Below, in pieces: positions 8,202 to 15,210 of a stretch of DNA of 38,172 nt. Within the stretch, counting starts at the first letter, position 1. The number at the start of each line of letters is the position of its first letter. Under the pieces are notes generated by a model. It ran no database searches and was not told the origin of the DNA. It worked only from the letters and a program-made list of their open reading frames with translations. Source of the stretch: Candidatus Poribacteria bacterium (lineage in GTDB: Bacteria; Poribacteria; WGA-4E; WGA-3G); assembly GCA_022820835.1 (NCBI GenBank), contig JAJEET010000152.1, positions 1 through 38,172 on the forward strand. The letters are read 5' to 3'. A program made the position numbers and the translations under genes.

Positions 8202-8384
8202 CTATATATTGTCGAATTTTTTTAGATGCTTTGTCAAGGAAAAGTGCTGAGCGGAGGCTGTAATGAAACAAATAGGACGCTCCGCTATGTGTGCCGTTTC
8301 TGGCAGTATCTTGTCTATATCAGGTAGACCACAGGGGAGGTCTTTGAGAGGGCATGTAGGGGATTCTCGTAAGGATTTTCTCAT
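8202..8384 (-). CDS. Small hypothetical ORF, 60 aa, ATGA-coupled
   Basis: It starts at an ATG that overlaps the TGA stop of the preceding gene (ATGA), the classic arrangement for translational coupling. The protein (MRKSLRESPTCPLKDLPCGL...) has 3 Cys and no recognised domain. It could instead be the displaced C terminus of the upstream protein after a frameshift. A hairpin follows 9 nt after its stop. Real coding status is plausible but unproven. Confidence 0.4.
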   Translation of the reverse strand: MRKSLRESPTCPLKDLPCGLPDIDKILPETAHIAERPICFITASAQHFSLTKHLKKFDNI

Positions 8385-8761
8385 GGAGTTGTATACCAAT
8401 GTCCACTCCATCGGAATTTTAGTTCCATCGTTCCAAGAATTTTTTGGTAATAACATTGTTTTGCCAAATTCTCAACATCTTCGTCGATCACAAACTCAAT
8501 AGTGGAGGGCGAAGCTATATTACTTCCCGGATTTTTATGGATTATAGTTATGTCTTGGGCATTCTCAACGACAAACTTGCCATGTATACGAATCTTGATG
8601 ACTCCGTAGTAAGTTCGGGGTTTGCCACCCCGAGTTATGGTGAGTGTTATCCCATCAGAATCTTCTGGCTTCCACTCGTCAAATGATTGAACATAATCGT
8701 CTAATGCCTGCCCATGCACAATCGGTTTGCTATTTTGAAGGACCCTCTGGGAAAAATCCAA
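8381..8761 (-). CDS. Hypothetical protein, about 126 aa
   Basis: Not recognised. The middle is beta-strand-like (GITLTITRGGKPRTYYGVIKIRIHGKFVVE), there are no membrane segments, and the C terminus is aromatic (RWSGHWYTTP). The frame is open to TTG 8797, but TTG 8761 is preferred because GAGG at 8767-8770 lies 5 nt upstream; ahead of 8797 no Shine-Dalgarno is visible. The stop overlaps the start of the next ORF by ATGA. Context is the run of unknown genes behind the restriction-modification pair. Confidence 0.55.
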   Translation of the reverse strand: MDFSQRVLQNSKPIVHGQALDDYVQSFDEWKPEDSDGITLTITRGGKPRTYYGVIKIRIHGKFVVENAQDITIIHKNPGSNIASPSTIEFVIDEDVENLAKQCYYQKILGTMELKFRWSGHWYTTP

Positions 8762-8839
8762 AGAAACCTCTTTTACCTTTAGCAAAAAAAGAAACAATTT
8801 GGTAGATTGGATTTTTGAGAGTAAAGATTGACGTTTTTT

Positions 8840-8926
8840 TCAAGCATATCTCCCTAGAGCGATAGCTATAGCTATCGCTATACCAGTATAGAATGCTTTT
8901 GAATCAATAAACTTGGATAAGTTCAT
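8840..8926 (-). CDS. Candidate 28-aa membrane micro-protein
   Basis: ATG 8926 to TGA 8840 encodes MNLSKFIDSKAFYTG followed by a hydrophobic IAIAIAIAL and GRYA. The alternating Ile-Ala run is written by a 22-bp perfect DNA palindrome at 8858-8879 (centred on TAGCTATAGCTA). A short polar head plus one hydrophobic segment is typical of small membrane peptides such as type I toxins or holin-like regulators, but no family is recognised. The ribosome-binding site is weak, so expression is uncertain. Confidence 0.35.
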   Translation of the reverse strand: MNLSKFIDSKAFYTGIAIAIAIALGRYA

Positions 8927-8937
8927 CTTGTTTTCTG

Positions 8938-9121
8938 TTATCCGATCTTGATGATCTTGACACCGGGAGAGGTTTCAGTCTCGGTATCCTCTCCGAGTTT
9001 AGAGAGATCGTACCCGCGAAGTGCCAACTCAAGAAACAGGTTTCGATCAAACTTCCCAAAATGTTCTGGGCAGTTCACCGGCAGCGGATTTGGTCATTGT
9101 CAAGGGTCTTGTGCCTTTCAT
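8938..9121 (-). pseudogene. Probable broken small ORF
   Basis: A 24-codon frame (ATG 9121, stop 9047; AAGGA upstream) reads MKGTRPLTMTKSAAGELPRT before stopping. A second frame that overlaps it (GTG 9078 to TAA 8938) reads VNCPEHFGKFDRNLFLELAL and continues for 26 more residues with coding-like composition. One single-base shift would join them into one protein of about 60 residues. The first piece faintly recalls the start of AlbA_2/Schlafen-type domains (xELPxTFWE), but that is speculative. Confidence 0.3.
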
Positions 9122-9154
9122 GGCATTATGTTCCTTATATGCGATATGGTTCTA

Positions 9155-9820
9155 TCATAGAAAGAACCCATCCAGATTATTTCTAATTTCCTCTAAAACT
9201 TCTTCTAAAACCTCCTCAAGCGGTAAGTCCTTAATCTTATCCATTAAATCGGTTAGATGCTCGTTTCCACCCGCGCCCCTTTCACTTAGATGTGCTTTTA
9301 GAAGTTCCCACGTTTCGCTGACAGATATTTGTATGATCGTTTGTATAACCATCCCTCCAATGATTTCAATCTTGGAATACCAATTCTTCTTTTGGGCAAA
9401 CTCAATGATCTTAATCCACTGAGACTCATCGAAAGAAAGACGTTCGGTAAGTTCCTTATCAGATTCGGAACCATCTTGCATTTCTAAACTTAAAACGTGA
9501 CCGAAATACCCAACCCAATTGCGACCAGGGTCTCTATCTTTGTTTTGAGATACTTTATCCAAAAAGCATTGGCGCAATGGTTCACGCTGGTAATCCGTTT
9601 GCTCTTTGAGCGTTTCTTCATCTACAGTATCATCAGAAATATCATACCTAAAAGCACTCGACATGTTCCCTTTGTCATCATACTTCGGAGTCCTCATATA
9701 TACTGTGATTTTTGCCTTTGGCAATGTGTCTTTAAATGATTCCTTAACGCAATCTGCGAAAGCAGAGCCAAGGTCATTCAACCTTTCTTCTGTTAGTATT
9801 CGTTCAGGTGGCATTTGCAT
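9155..9820 (-). CDS. Hypothetical protein, 221 aa, behind the methyltransferase
   Basis: Not recognised. It is a soluble, charged protein with an N-terminal helical part (RLNDLGSAFADCVKESFK), a beta/alpha middle (AKITVYMRTPKYDDKGNM), a hydrophobic stretch around 155-170 (IEIIGGMVIQTIIQISV) and a repetitive acidic tail (LEEVLEEVLEEI) that could be coiled. The start is well supported by AAAGGAG 6 nt upstream of ATG. It begins 20 nt after the methyltransferase stop, so it is almost certainly co-transcribed with the restriction-modification genes. It may be an accessory or second defence component, by context only. Confidence 0.7.
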   Translation of the reverse strand: MQMPPERILTEERLNDLGSAFADCVKESFKDTLPKAKITVYMRTPKYDDKGNMSSAFRYDISDDTVDEETLKEQTDYQREPLRQCFLDKVSQNKDRDPGRNWVGYFGHVLSLEMQDGSESDKELTERLSFDESQWIKIIEFAQKKNWYSKIEIIGGMVIQTIIQISVSETWELLKAHLSERGAGGNEHLTDLMDKIKDLPLEEVLEEVLEEIRNNLDGFFL

Positions 9821-9840
9821 CTTAAACTCCTTTCCTTTAC

Positions 9841-10878
9841 TTACGTTGCCTCAGTTTTAGCGGGTTCTCCGTCTGTGTCAAAAAGTGTTCTCTCTAAGGA
9901 TAAGGATTTTTTATCCGGTCTATCCGATTTTTTACGTACGCTTCGGCGAGATATATGTCTCATGTTCATGATCCCGTCAATATCTTTGTTGAGTTCTATC
10001 TCCGCAACGTCAATCTGTTTGCGATCTTCAGGAATTATGAAATACGGTGCGACAATATCCCAGTCAATGTCTCGAAGGGTAGCAACTTTCCCTAAGAAAA
10101 AACTCACCCAAGCATCACCGAGCTTTGAATCACCGATTTCTTGAGTAAGTTTGTTTTCGGCGATTTCTGCATACTTCGCATCAAGTTCGATCCCGATATA
10201 CTGTCTACCCAATCGTTTTGCTGCCAGAGCCGTTGTCCCTGTTCCCGTGAAAGGGTCCAGTACCGTATCCCCTTCATCAGAACTCATGAGGATTAATCGC
10301 TCAAGCAAATGAATTGGCAACTGACACGGGTGTTCGTCCCTATATTTATTGTGTTTCACCCTATGAATGTCTGTCCAGACATCAGAGACCAGGGGCCCGA
10401 ACGGATGCAGAATCGCTTTCTTACCGCCATAATCTTTTGAAAGGTATTTGGATTTTCTATCTCGTTTATGCGGTGACCGAAGTTCGTAGCACTTGTTCTG
10501 TTTTATATCTTTAGCATAAAACAGAATCCCATAGTGGGCTGGCTGAAGACTTTTCCCCATGGGTGCCGTCGGGGCACTCCACGAGATCCAATGTCGAAAG
10601 TCCGCAATGTTATTGAGAAAAGACGTATAATAGGTGAGCCACCTCGGAATATTATGAACGAAAATTGAGCCGGTCGGTTTCGTGATGCGAACCATCTCCT
10701 CAATCCACTGCTGACACCAGTGAAGATACTCTTCAAATTCCCGGCTGTCGATGTAACCGTTATACTTCTTTTTTAGATTGAACGGAGGGTCTGCAAAGGT
10801 CACATCCACAGAATTGTCGTCAATGGAACGCATAACTTTCAGACAATCTCCGACGATGATTTTGTTTGTGTATTCCAT
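9841..10878 (-). CDS. Type II beta-class DNA methyltransferase (N6-adenine or N4-cytosine)
   Basis: S-adenosylmethionine-dependent methyltransferase that would protect the host DNA at the site cut by its upstream partner. Catalytic motif IV (ADPPFNL, residues 29-35) precedes the SAM-binding motif I (LDPFTGTGTT, residues 207-216, then GRQYIGIEL), which is the beta-class order. DPP-Phe occurs in both m6A and m4C enzymes, so the methylated base cannot be decided. About 70 C-terminal residues beyond the core (ending KKSLSLERTLFDTDGEP) are variable. Its ATG shares one base with the stop of the endonuclease gene (TAATG), and GGAGG in the end of that gene serves as its ribosome-binding site. Confidence 0.93.
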   Translation of the reverse strand: MEYTNKIIVGDCLKVMRSIDDNSVDVTFADPPFNLKKKYNGYIDSREFEEYLHWCQQWIEEMVRITKPTGSIFVHNIPRWLTYYTSFLNNIADFRHWISWSAPTAPMGKSLQPAHYGILFYAKDIKQNKCYELRSPHKRDRKSKYLSKDYGGKKAILHPFGPLVSDVWTDIHRVKHNKYRDEHPCQLPIHLLERLILMSSDEGDTVLDPFTGTGTTALAAKRLGRQYIGIELDAKYAEIAENKLTQEIGDSKLGDAWVSFFLGKVATLRDIDWDIVAPYFIIPEDRKQIDVAEIELNKDIDGIMNMRHISRRSVRKKSDRPDKKSLSLERTLFDTDGEPAKTEAT

Positions 10879-11861
10879 TATGAAAGCACCTCCAAAAGTT
10901 GGGACTTGAATCGCTCCAATTCTGCCTCGTGAAACGTAAAGACATCTTCGTAGGCATCAACCATACGTCCTAAATCCTGTTTCCGAACATACCAACCGAT
11001 GCCATCAATAAACCCCCAAAAGCGGGCATCAGAATAATGTTCTTTGAGTAACGCATCTATCTGGATTTCTGTTTTGGATTTATCGCCTTGTCCGGATGAC
11101 GTTGTCACCAAATATGAACTTTCAATCATGACTTTCGGGTCGGTTTTATTGGGAATGATGAAATCCATTGTCCGTTTTTCATTTGGGGCGTTGTATATCA
11201 ATTCTGACAAGTCTCCCCTCGCGTATCCAACGTCTATTTCCTTCAAAAGTCGTTCGACGACGCGCTCTGGATTCGTTTCTGACTTCGCATTATAAGAACC
11301 GAATACCTTGTAACGCACTAAAGTATCAAGTAACGCTTCCATCTCAAAGTTCAGCTTTGAGAGACTCAATTTTTTAAGATGAAAGAGTGGCAATGCTTCG
11401 GATAACATTTCGGTTGTCGCGCCTTGAAAAAAGACATTGGCGACCCCTAACCTGAAAAACACATCTCTGCTCATCCGACGCTCAATGTACCCCGTCCCCC
11501 ACTCTTGAATATTTTCCGATGCGTCGCTTTTTTCTTCACGTAGCCACCGATCTCTGTATACGAGCGTATTGAGTTCTGGTGCATCTTTGACACGGATAAA
11601 CGTAAACACCCGCTTCAGAAATTCATACGAAAAGCCGGTGAGCGCGAGGAGTGCCGTTAATCCATTTTTCCCTTTCTCATCGAGAAAATCCGCTATGAGC
11701 TCTGCAGAGGGTCTCTCTCTTTCAACAAGATTCTTGAGATGTAATAGATTTTCCTTGAGGCTGTGGATATGCCCTTCATAAGTGGTCTCAAATACTCGGT
11801 TGGAATACCAGAACGTGTTCATCTCAATGACTGTCCTGATTTTTTCATCTGTTGTTTTCAT
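10878..11861 (-). CDS. Type II restriction endonuclease, DpnII/MboI-like C terminus
   Basis: Placed directly before the methyltransferase and overlapping it by one base. The C-terminal third looks like a PD-(D/E)xK nuclease of the DpnII/MboI kind: MDFIIPNK supplies the Asp, VMIESSYLVTTSSGQGDK the Glu and following basic residue, and FWGFIDGIGW matches the conserved F-W-x-x-D-G-x-G-W segment. The N-terminal two thirds are helical and likely determine specificity. The start is uncertain: ATG 11861 lacks a Shine-Dalgarno, an in-frame CTG at 11888 sits 8 nt behind AGGAGG (11897-11902), and TTG 11906 is also in frame. The recognition sequence cannot be inferred. Confidence 0.8.
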   Translation of the reverse strand: MKTTDEKIRTVIEMNTFWYSNRVFETTYEGHIHSLKENLLHLKNLVERERPSAELIADFLDEKGKNGLTALLALTGFSYEFLKRVFTFIRVKDAPELNTLVYRDRWLREEKSDASENIQEWGTGYIERRMSRDVFFRLGVANVFFQGATTEMLSEALPLFHLKKLSLSKLNFEMEALLDTLVRYKVFGSYNAKSETNPERVVERLLKEIDVGYARGDLSELIYNAPNEKRTMDFIIPNKTDPKVMIESSYLVTTSSGQGDKSKTEIQIDALLKEHYSDARFWGFIDGIGWYVRKQDLGRMVDAYEDVFTFHEAELERFKSQLLEVLS

Positions 11862-11896
11862 CGTATAACTTGGGTTCCCCAGTCCCAGTCCTTTAT

Positions 11897-11916
11897 CCTC
11901 CTGCAATGGTAGGAGG
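11897..11916 (-). promoter_or_regulatory. Hairpin that would sequester the endonuclease Shine-Dalgarno
   Basis: On the minus strand CCTCCT, an 8-nt loop, then AGGAGG form a 6-bp stem. The AGGAGG is the only good ribosome-binding site near the start of the restriction gene, so pairing would hide it. This could keep nuclease translation low; whether it folds in vivo is not known. Confidence 0.4.
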
Positions 11917-11923
11917 GTGGCAG

Positions 11924-11945
11924 AAACGGAATTGAGATTCCGTTT
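11924..11945 (-). terminator. Stem-loop after the TolB-like gene
   Basis: AAACGGAAT-TGAG-ATTCCGTTT is a 9-bp perfect stem with a 4-nt loop that begins 4 nt after the stop of the minus-strand gene at 11949. On the minus strand the stem ends in TTT and is followed by C, so the U-tract is short. It is a plausible terminator separating this gene from the restriction-modification genes. Confidence 0.55.
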
Positions 11946-11948
11946 AAG

Positions 11949-13421
11949 CTACAAACCTGCCAATCTCGCTTTCAGCTCTTCTTGTTGAATAGGTTGTCCG
12001 AAATCCATGAGATAGATTCGCATGTGATCTGAGCGGTCAGAACTAAACACGAGTTTCTTGCCGTCTCGCGAGATACTCGGTTCAAAATGTGCACCGATGT
12101 GGTTTGTTAGTTGGGTTTTGTTTTTACCGTCAGCATTCATCATCCAGATCGTATAGTGGTTATCTCCGCTTGAGATATAGATAATTCGTTTACCGTCTGG
12201 TGTGAAAGTCGGGTGATAGTGGCTTGCCTCTGAAAAGGTTAACTGCTTGGCGGTACCGCCTGTTGCATTGACGACGAAAATCTGGTAAATGTTTTCCACC
12301 ATTGAAGTGAAGGCGATCTGCTTGCCATTCGGGGACCATGTTGGGTGTCCATCATCTACGTTATTATGTGTCAGCTGCGTTTTATTCGTACCGTCGATAT
12401 CAATGACATAGATTTCCAGTGTATCGTCAATCTCAGCGTCGTTGCCATCGTCTGTAGATGCGGCTGTCGGAGCCTTGGATTCAAAAGCGATCTTTTTCCC
12501 GTCCGGTGAGAAGACGGGCGCGCGATCTGCCCCCTCCACATCAATCAAGGCGCGTTGGTTTCTGCCATCGACATCCATGAGATAGATCGCAGCACGACTT
12601 GGATCGGAACCACTCGCTTGGACAGGTGGGAGCATCATACCCCCGCGAGTACGTTCCGTAACGAAGGCGATCGATTGACCGTCCGGTGAAAAAGCAGGCA
12701 TGTATTCGTCAAGTTCGTCGGTATGTGTGAGTTGTTGAAGTTCGAGTGTCGCGATATCCATGAGATACAACTCGGCGTTCTGAAGACGATTCGATGCGAA
12801 GACGAGCCATTTTCCACCTGGTGAGATCGCTGGGCTGTAGTCATCGGTGAACTTCGCTGCAAACGTCATGATATTCCCTTTTTCGGTGAACGTCTGCTCG
12901 TAATCGTCGCTGCCCTCGGTGCGTAGGCGTTGGACGTGGTAGGCATCGCCAGTGAGTCCGGCGATTTTTAGAACGACATCACGCTTTGGTGATTTCTCTA
13001 AGAGTTGATTAAAGTGGTGAACGGCGTGATCTTTTTGATTGTCAATCCAATAGAGTGTGCCGAGGGTCATTCTAATTTCTGATCTCCGGGGTGCCGTGCG
13101 CGGTGCCATATCCAATGCCGAAGAGAGTGCCTGTTTTGCTTCCTCTCTATACGCTGTTCCGCTTGGATTTTTATCTACCATTTCGACATAAATCAAGCCG
13201 ATTTGATAGAAGGCTTCAGCCCTTGAACCGTCGTGATTAATTGCTTCTCCAAAGGTCTCTATTGCGGCATTGGTGTCGCCACTCGCGGCCAACTGTTTGC
13301 CGCGCTTGATAAGAGGAGTGTCACCACAGCTGAAAAAGGAGGCGACGAGTACCGCGATGAACAATATGTAGAGGATTTTTGTTATACCTTTAAGGCTCTC
13401 TTTTTTCTCTTTGGTTCTCAT
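11949..13421 (-). CDS. TPR plus TolB-like (PD40) beta-propeller lipoprotein
   Basis: Exported protein of 490 residues. After a basic N terminus comes a hydrophobic segment (ILYILFIAVLVASFFSC) with Cys32 as a probable lipidation site; the lipobox FFSC is not perfect. Residues about 35-165 are TPR-like. The rest is a WD40/PD40 propeller like that of TolB, with repeats of S-P-D-G-K-x-I-A-F and IYLMDVDG / IYVIDIDG. TolB-like propellers bind proteins or peptidoglycan in the periplasm; no Tol-Pal neighbours are present, so a TolB role is not claimed. ATG 13421 is chosen over TTG 13427 because GGGGG lies at the right distance. Confidence 0.85.
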   Translation of the reverse strand: MRTKEKKESLKGITKILYILFIAVLVASFFSCGDTPLIKRGKQLAASGDTNAAIETFGEAINHDGSRAEAFYQIGLIYVEMVDKNPSGTAYREEAKQALSSALDMAPRTAPRRSEIRMTLGTLYWIDNQKDHAVHHFNQLLEKSPKRDVVLKIAGLTGDAYHVQRLRTEGSDDYEQTFTEKGNIMTFAAKFTDDYSPAISPGGKWLVFASNRLQNAELYLMDIATLELQQLTHTDELDEYMPAFSPDGQSIAFVTERTRGGMMLPPVQASGSDPSRAAIYLMDVDGRNQRALIDVEGADRAPVFSPDGKKIAFESKAPTAASTDDGNDAEIDDTLEIYVIDIDGTNKTQLTHNNVDDGHPTWSPNGKQIAFTSMVENIYQIFVVNATGGTAKQLTFSEASHYHPTFTPDGKRIIYISSGDNHYTIWMMNADGKNKTQLTNHIGAHFEPSISRDGKKLVFSSDRSDHMRIYLMDFGQPIQQEELKARLAGL

Positions 13422-13434
13422 TTTCAATCCCCCA

Positions 13435-13505
13435 TAGGTGTCAATTTAGGGGTTTTTCGTAGCATTTTGTAGGAACGTCTCTACACATGCCGCCCTACGG
13501 GGCTG
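13435..13505. repeat. Dispersed hairpin-bearing repeat, copy 2 (partial)
   Basis: It shares TAGGTGTCAATTTAG and TTTTTCGTAGCATTTTGTAG with copy 1 at 2358-2546, then a shortened version of the block with CATGCCGCCCTACGGGGC. The later hairpins of copies 1 and 3 are missing. It occupies the gap between the TolB-like gene and the FG-GAP gene. Confidence 0.75.
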
Positions 13506-13553
13506 AGGTTTTTGGGTCATGCCCTGGGTCTGAAGTGTATAATCCTAAGAAAT

Positions 13554-15209
13554 TTATTCTGTCAATTTCTGTGTAACGCGCAGCCGCTGGTTTGTTGGCA
13601 CATTATGTAGCGATTGCGTGTCTCCGTTTGACCATATAACCTGTAATGTCTCTACCTGTGTGGCGTTTCCTACGCCGAATTGAGTGATGAAACTGTTAGA
13701 GGACATGTAGCTCTCACCGGCGTATACCTCTCGTATCTGCGTCCGATCGGCTGTTTTGAGTTGAATTTTCGCGCCGATAGCATTCCGATTGCCATCTGTT
13801 CCGATCAGTTGGACATGCAACCAACCGTTGCGATTTCCGCCATCGTTGCGCAATAAGGTCGGTGGTGCATGATTATTGACGATAAAAATATCAACATCAC
13901 CGTCGTTGTCATAATCGCCAAATGTCGCGCCTCGACCGACACGGGTAGGGAGTTCTGTGATGCCGGTGCTTTTACTGACCTCGGTGAAGGAGCCGTCACC
14001 ATCGTTTCGATATAGGGCATCCGCTTGTGTGATGAGTCGTTCCGGTTGATTGAGTTCTTGGAAAGTGCTGCCGTTCGTGACGAAGATGTCCAAATCGCCA
14101 TCGTTATCGTAGTCGAAGAGAGAAGTCCCCCATCCGATCTGTTTGATACTCGCCTCAGCCAGCATCGCAGAGTAGGATTCATCGACAAACCTAATATGTC
14201 CACTTGACGGGTCTTCTTTTAGAAGGTTCCGGTAAAGTGTATTTTCTTCATCGACCCAGTGGCTCATAAAGATGTCGATATCACCATCGGCATCGTAGTC
14301 CCCCGCAGCGAGTCCCATGGAGCCCCGAAAATCAGCCGCCCACGATTCGTTGCTCACATCCGAGAAGGCACCGTTACCATCGTTGCGATAGACATAGTTT
14401 ACAGAGGTATCGTTTGCGACATAGAGGTCCAGGTCATTATCATTATCAAAGTCGCAGAAGATGCACTGCATACTTCTGCCACCGGGTGCTGCTATGTCAA
14501 CTTCGGCAGTTACATCGCTAAAGGTGCCGTCTCCGTTATTTCGGTAGAAGACATTATCCTGTGGTTCAAAGACATGTGGATTCAGTGCGCTCGGTACCGG
14601 CTTCCCGGATTGTAAGGATTCTTCCTGCATCTGTTCCAATTTCTCTAAATCATAAGTGACATAGTTGCAAACGTAGAGGTCCAGATCGTTGTCGGCATCA
14701 ACATCAGCAAAAGCTGCCCCCGTACTCCACAACTCACAACTGACACCAGTTGTCTTTGTTACATCGCTGAAGGTGCCATTTCCGTTATTGTGATAGAGGA
14801 CGTTTGCACCATAATTCGTTACATAAAGGTCAAGGTTGCCATCGTCATCGTAATCAGCGAAGACGCAACCCATGCCGTATCCTTGATGTCCTACCCCTGC
14901 GATGTCGGTAATGTCTGTAAACGTGCCATCCCCGTCATTCCGATAGAGTGCATTGCTTCCACTGCCAACATGTGTATCCTCCATCAGCGGGCCCGGGATA
15001 TTGACGATATAGAGATCAAGGTCACCATCGTTGTCTATATCAGCAAAAGCTGCCCCGGACCCCATGTCTTCAGGGAGTAGACTGGAGCGAGTTCCGCTTG
15101 AATGTCGGAAACGGATACCGGCTTCGTCTGTGGCATCAACGAAGGTAAGTGCTTGCAGTGTTATCGGTGTTAATGCGACAATCGCAAGCGTGAGCAAGAA
15201 GAAACGCAT
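13554..15209 (-). CDS. Secreted FG-GAP (VCBS) / ASPIC-UnbV protein
   Basis: Exported protein of 551 residues. It has a Sec signal peptide (MRFFLLTLAIVALTPITLQA) without a lipobox Cys. Residues about 30-470 hold repeated FG-GAP/VCBS blades with calcium-loop motifs (FADIDNDGDLDLYIVN, FADYDDDGNLDLYVTN) and LYRNDGDGTFTDI. The C terminus (about 480-545) is ASPIC/UnbV-like (AIGAKIQLKTA, EVYAGESYMSSNS, LQVIWSNGD). It lacks the TPR part of its relative at 4213-6546. ATG lies one base after the accC stop, so it is probably translated by coupling from the acc operon. Its function is unknown; such proteins are often cell-surface or secreted. Confidence 0.88.
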   Translation of the reverse strand: MRFFLLTLAIVALTPITLQALTFVDATDEAGIRFRHSSGTRSSLLPEDMGSGAAFADIDNDGDLDLYIVNIPGPLMEDTHVGSGSNALYRNDGDGTFTDITDIAGVGHQGYGMGCVFADYDDDGNLDLYVTNYGANVLYHNNGNGTFSDVTKTTGVSCELWSTGAAFADVDADNDLDLYVCNYVTYDLEKLEQMQEESLQSGKPVPSALNPHVFEPQDNVFYRNNGDGTFSDVTAEVDIAAPGGRSMQCIFCDFDNDNDLDLYVANDTSVNYVYRNDGNGAFSDVSNESWAADFRGSMGLAAGDYDADGDIDIFMSHWVDEENTLYRNLLKEDPSSGHIRFVDESYSAMLAEASIKQIGWGTSLFDYDNDGDLDIFVTNGSTFQELNQPERLITQADALYRNDGDGSFTEVSKSTGITELPTRVGRGATFGDYDNDGDVDIFIVNNHAPPTLLRNDGGNRNGWLHVQLIGTDGNRNAIGAKIQLKTADRTQIREVYAGESYMSSNSFITQFGVGNATQVETLQVIWSNGDTQSLHNVPTNQRLRVTQKLTE

Positions 15210-15210
15210 A

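Noticed and set aside
8858..8879. 22-bp perfect palindrome as a protein-binding operator or terminator
   Set aside because: It is fully explained by the alternating Ile-Ala codons of the micro-ORF and has no T-tract; an additional role remains possible but unsupported.
9021..9422. 133-codon plus-strand ORF
   Set aside because: It runs antisense to the well supported 221-aa gene and the small ORFs beside it; it has no Shine-Dalgarno and an odd Ser/Lys-rich composition (SSKTSSKTSSSGKS) that mirrors the acidic repeats on the other strand.
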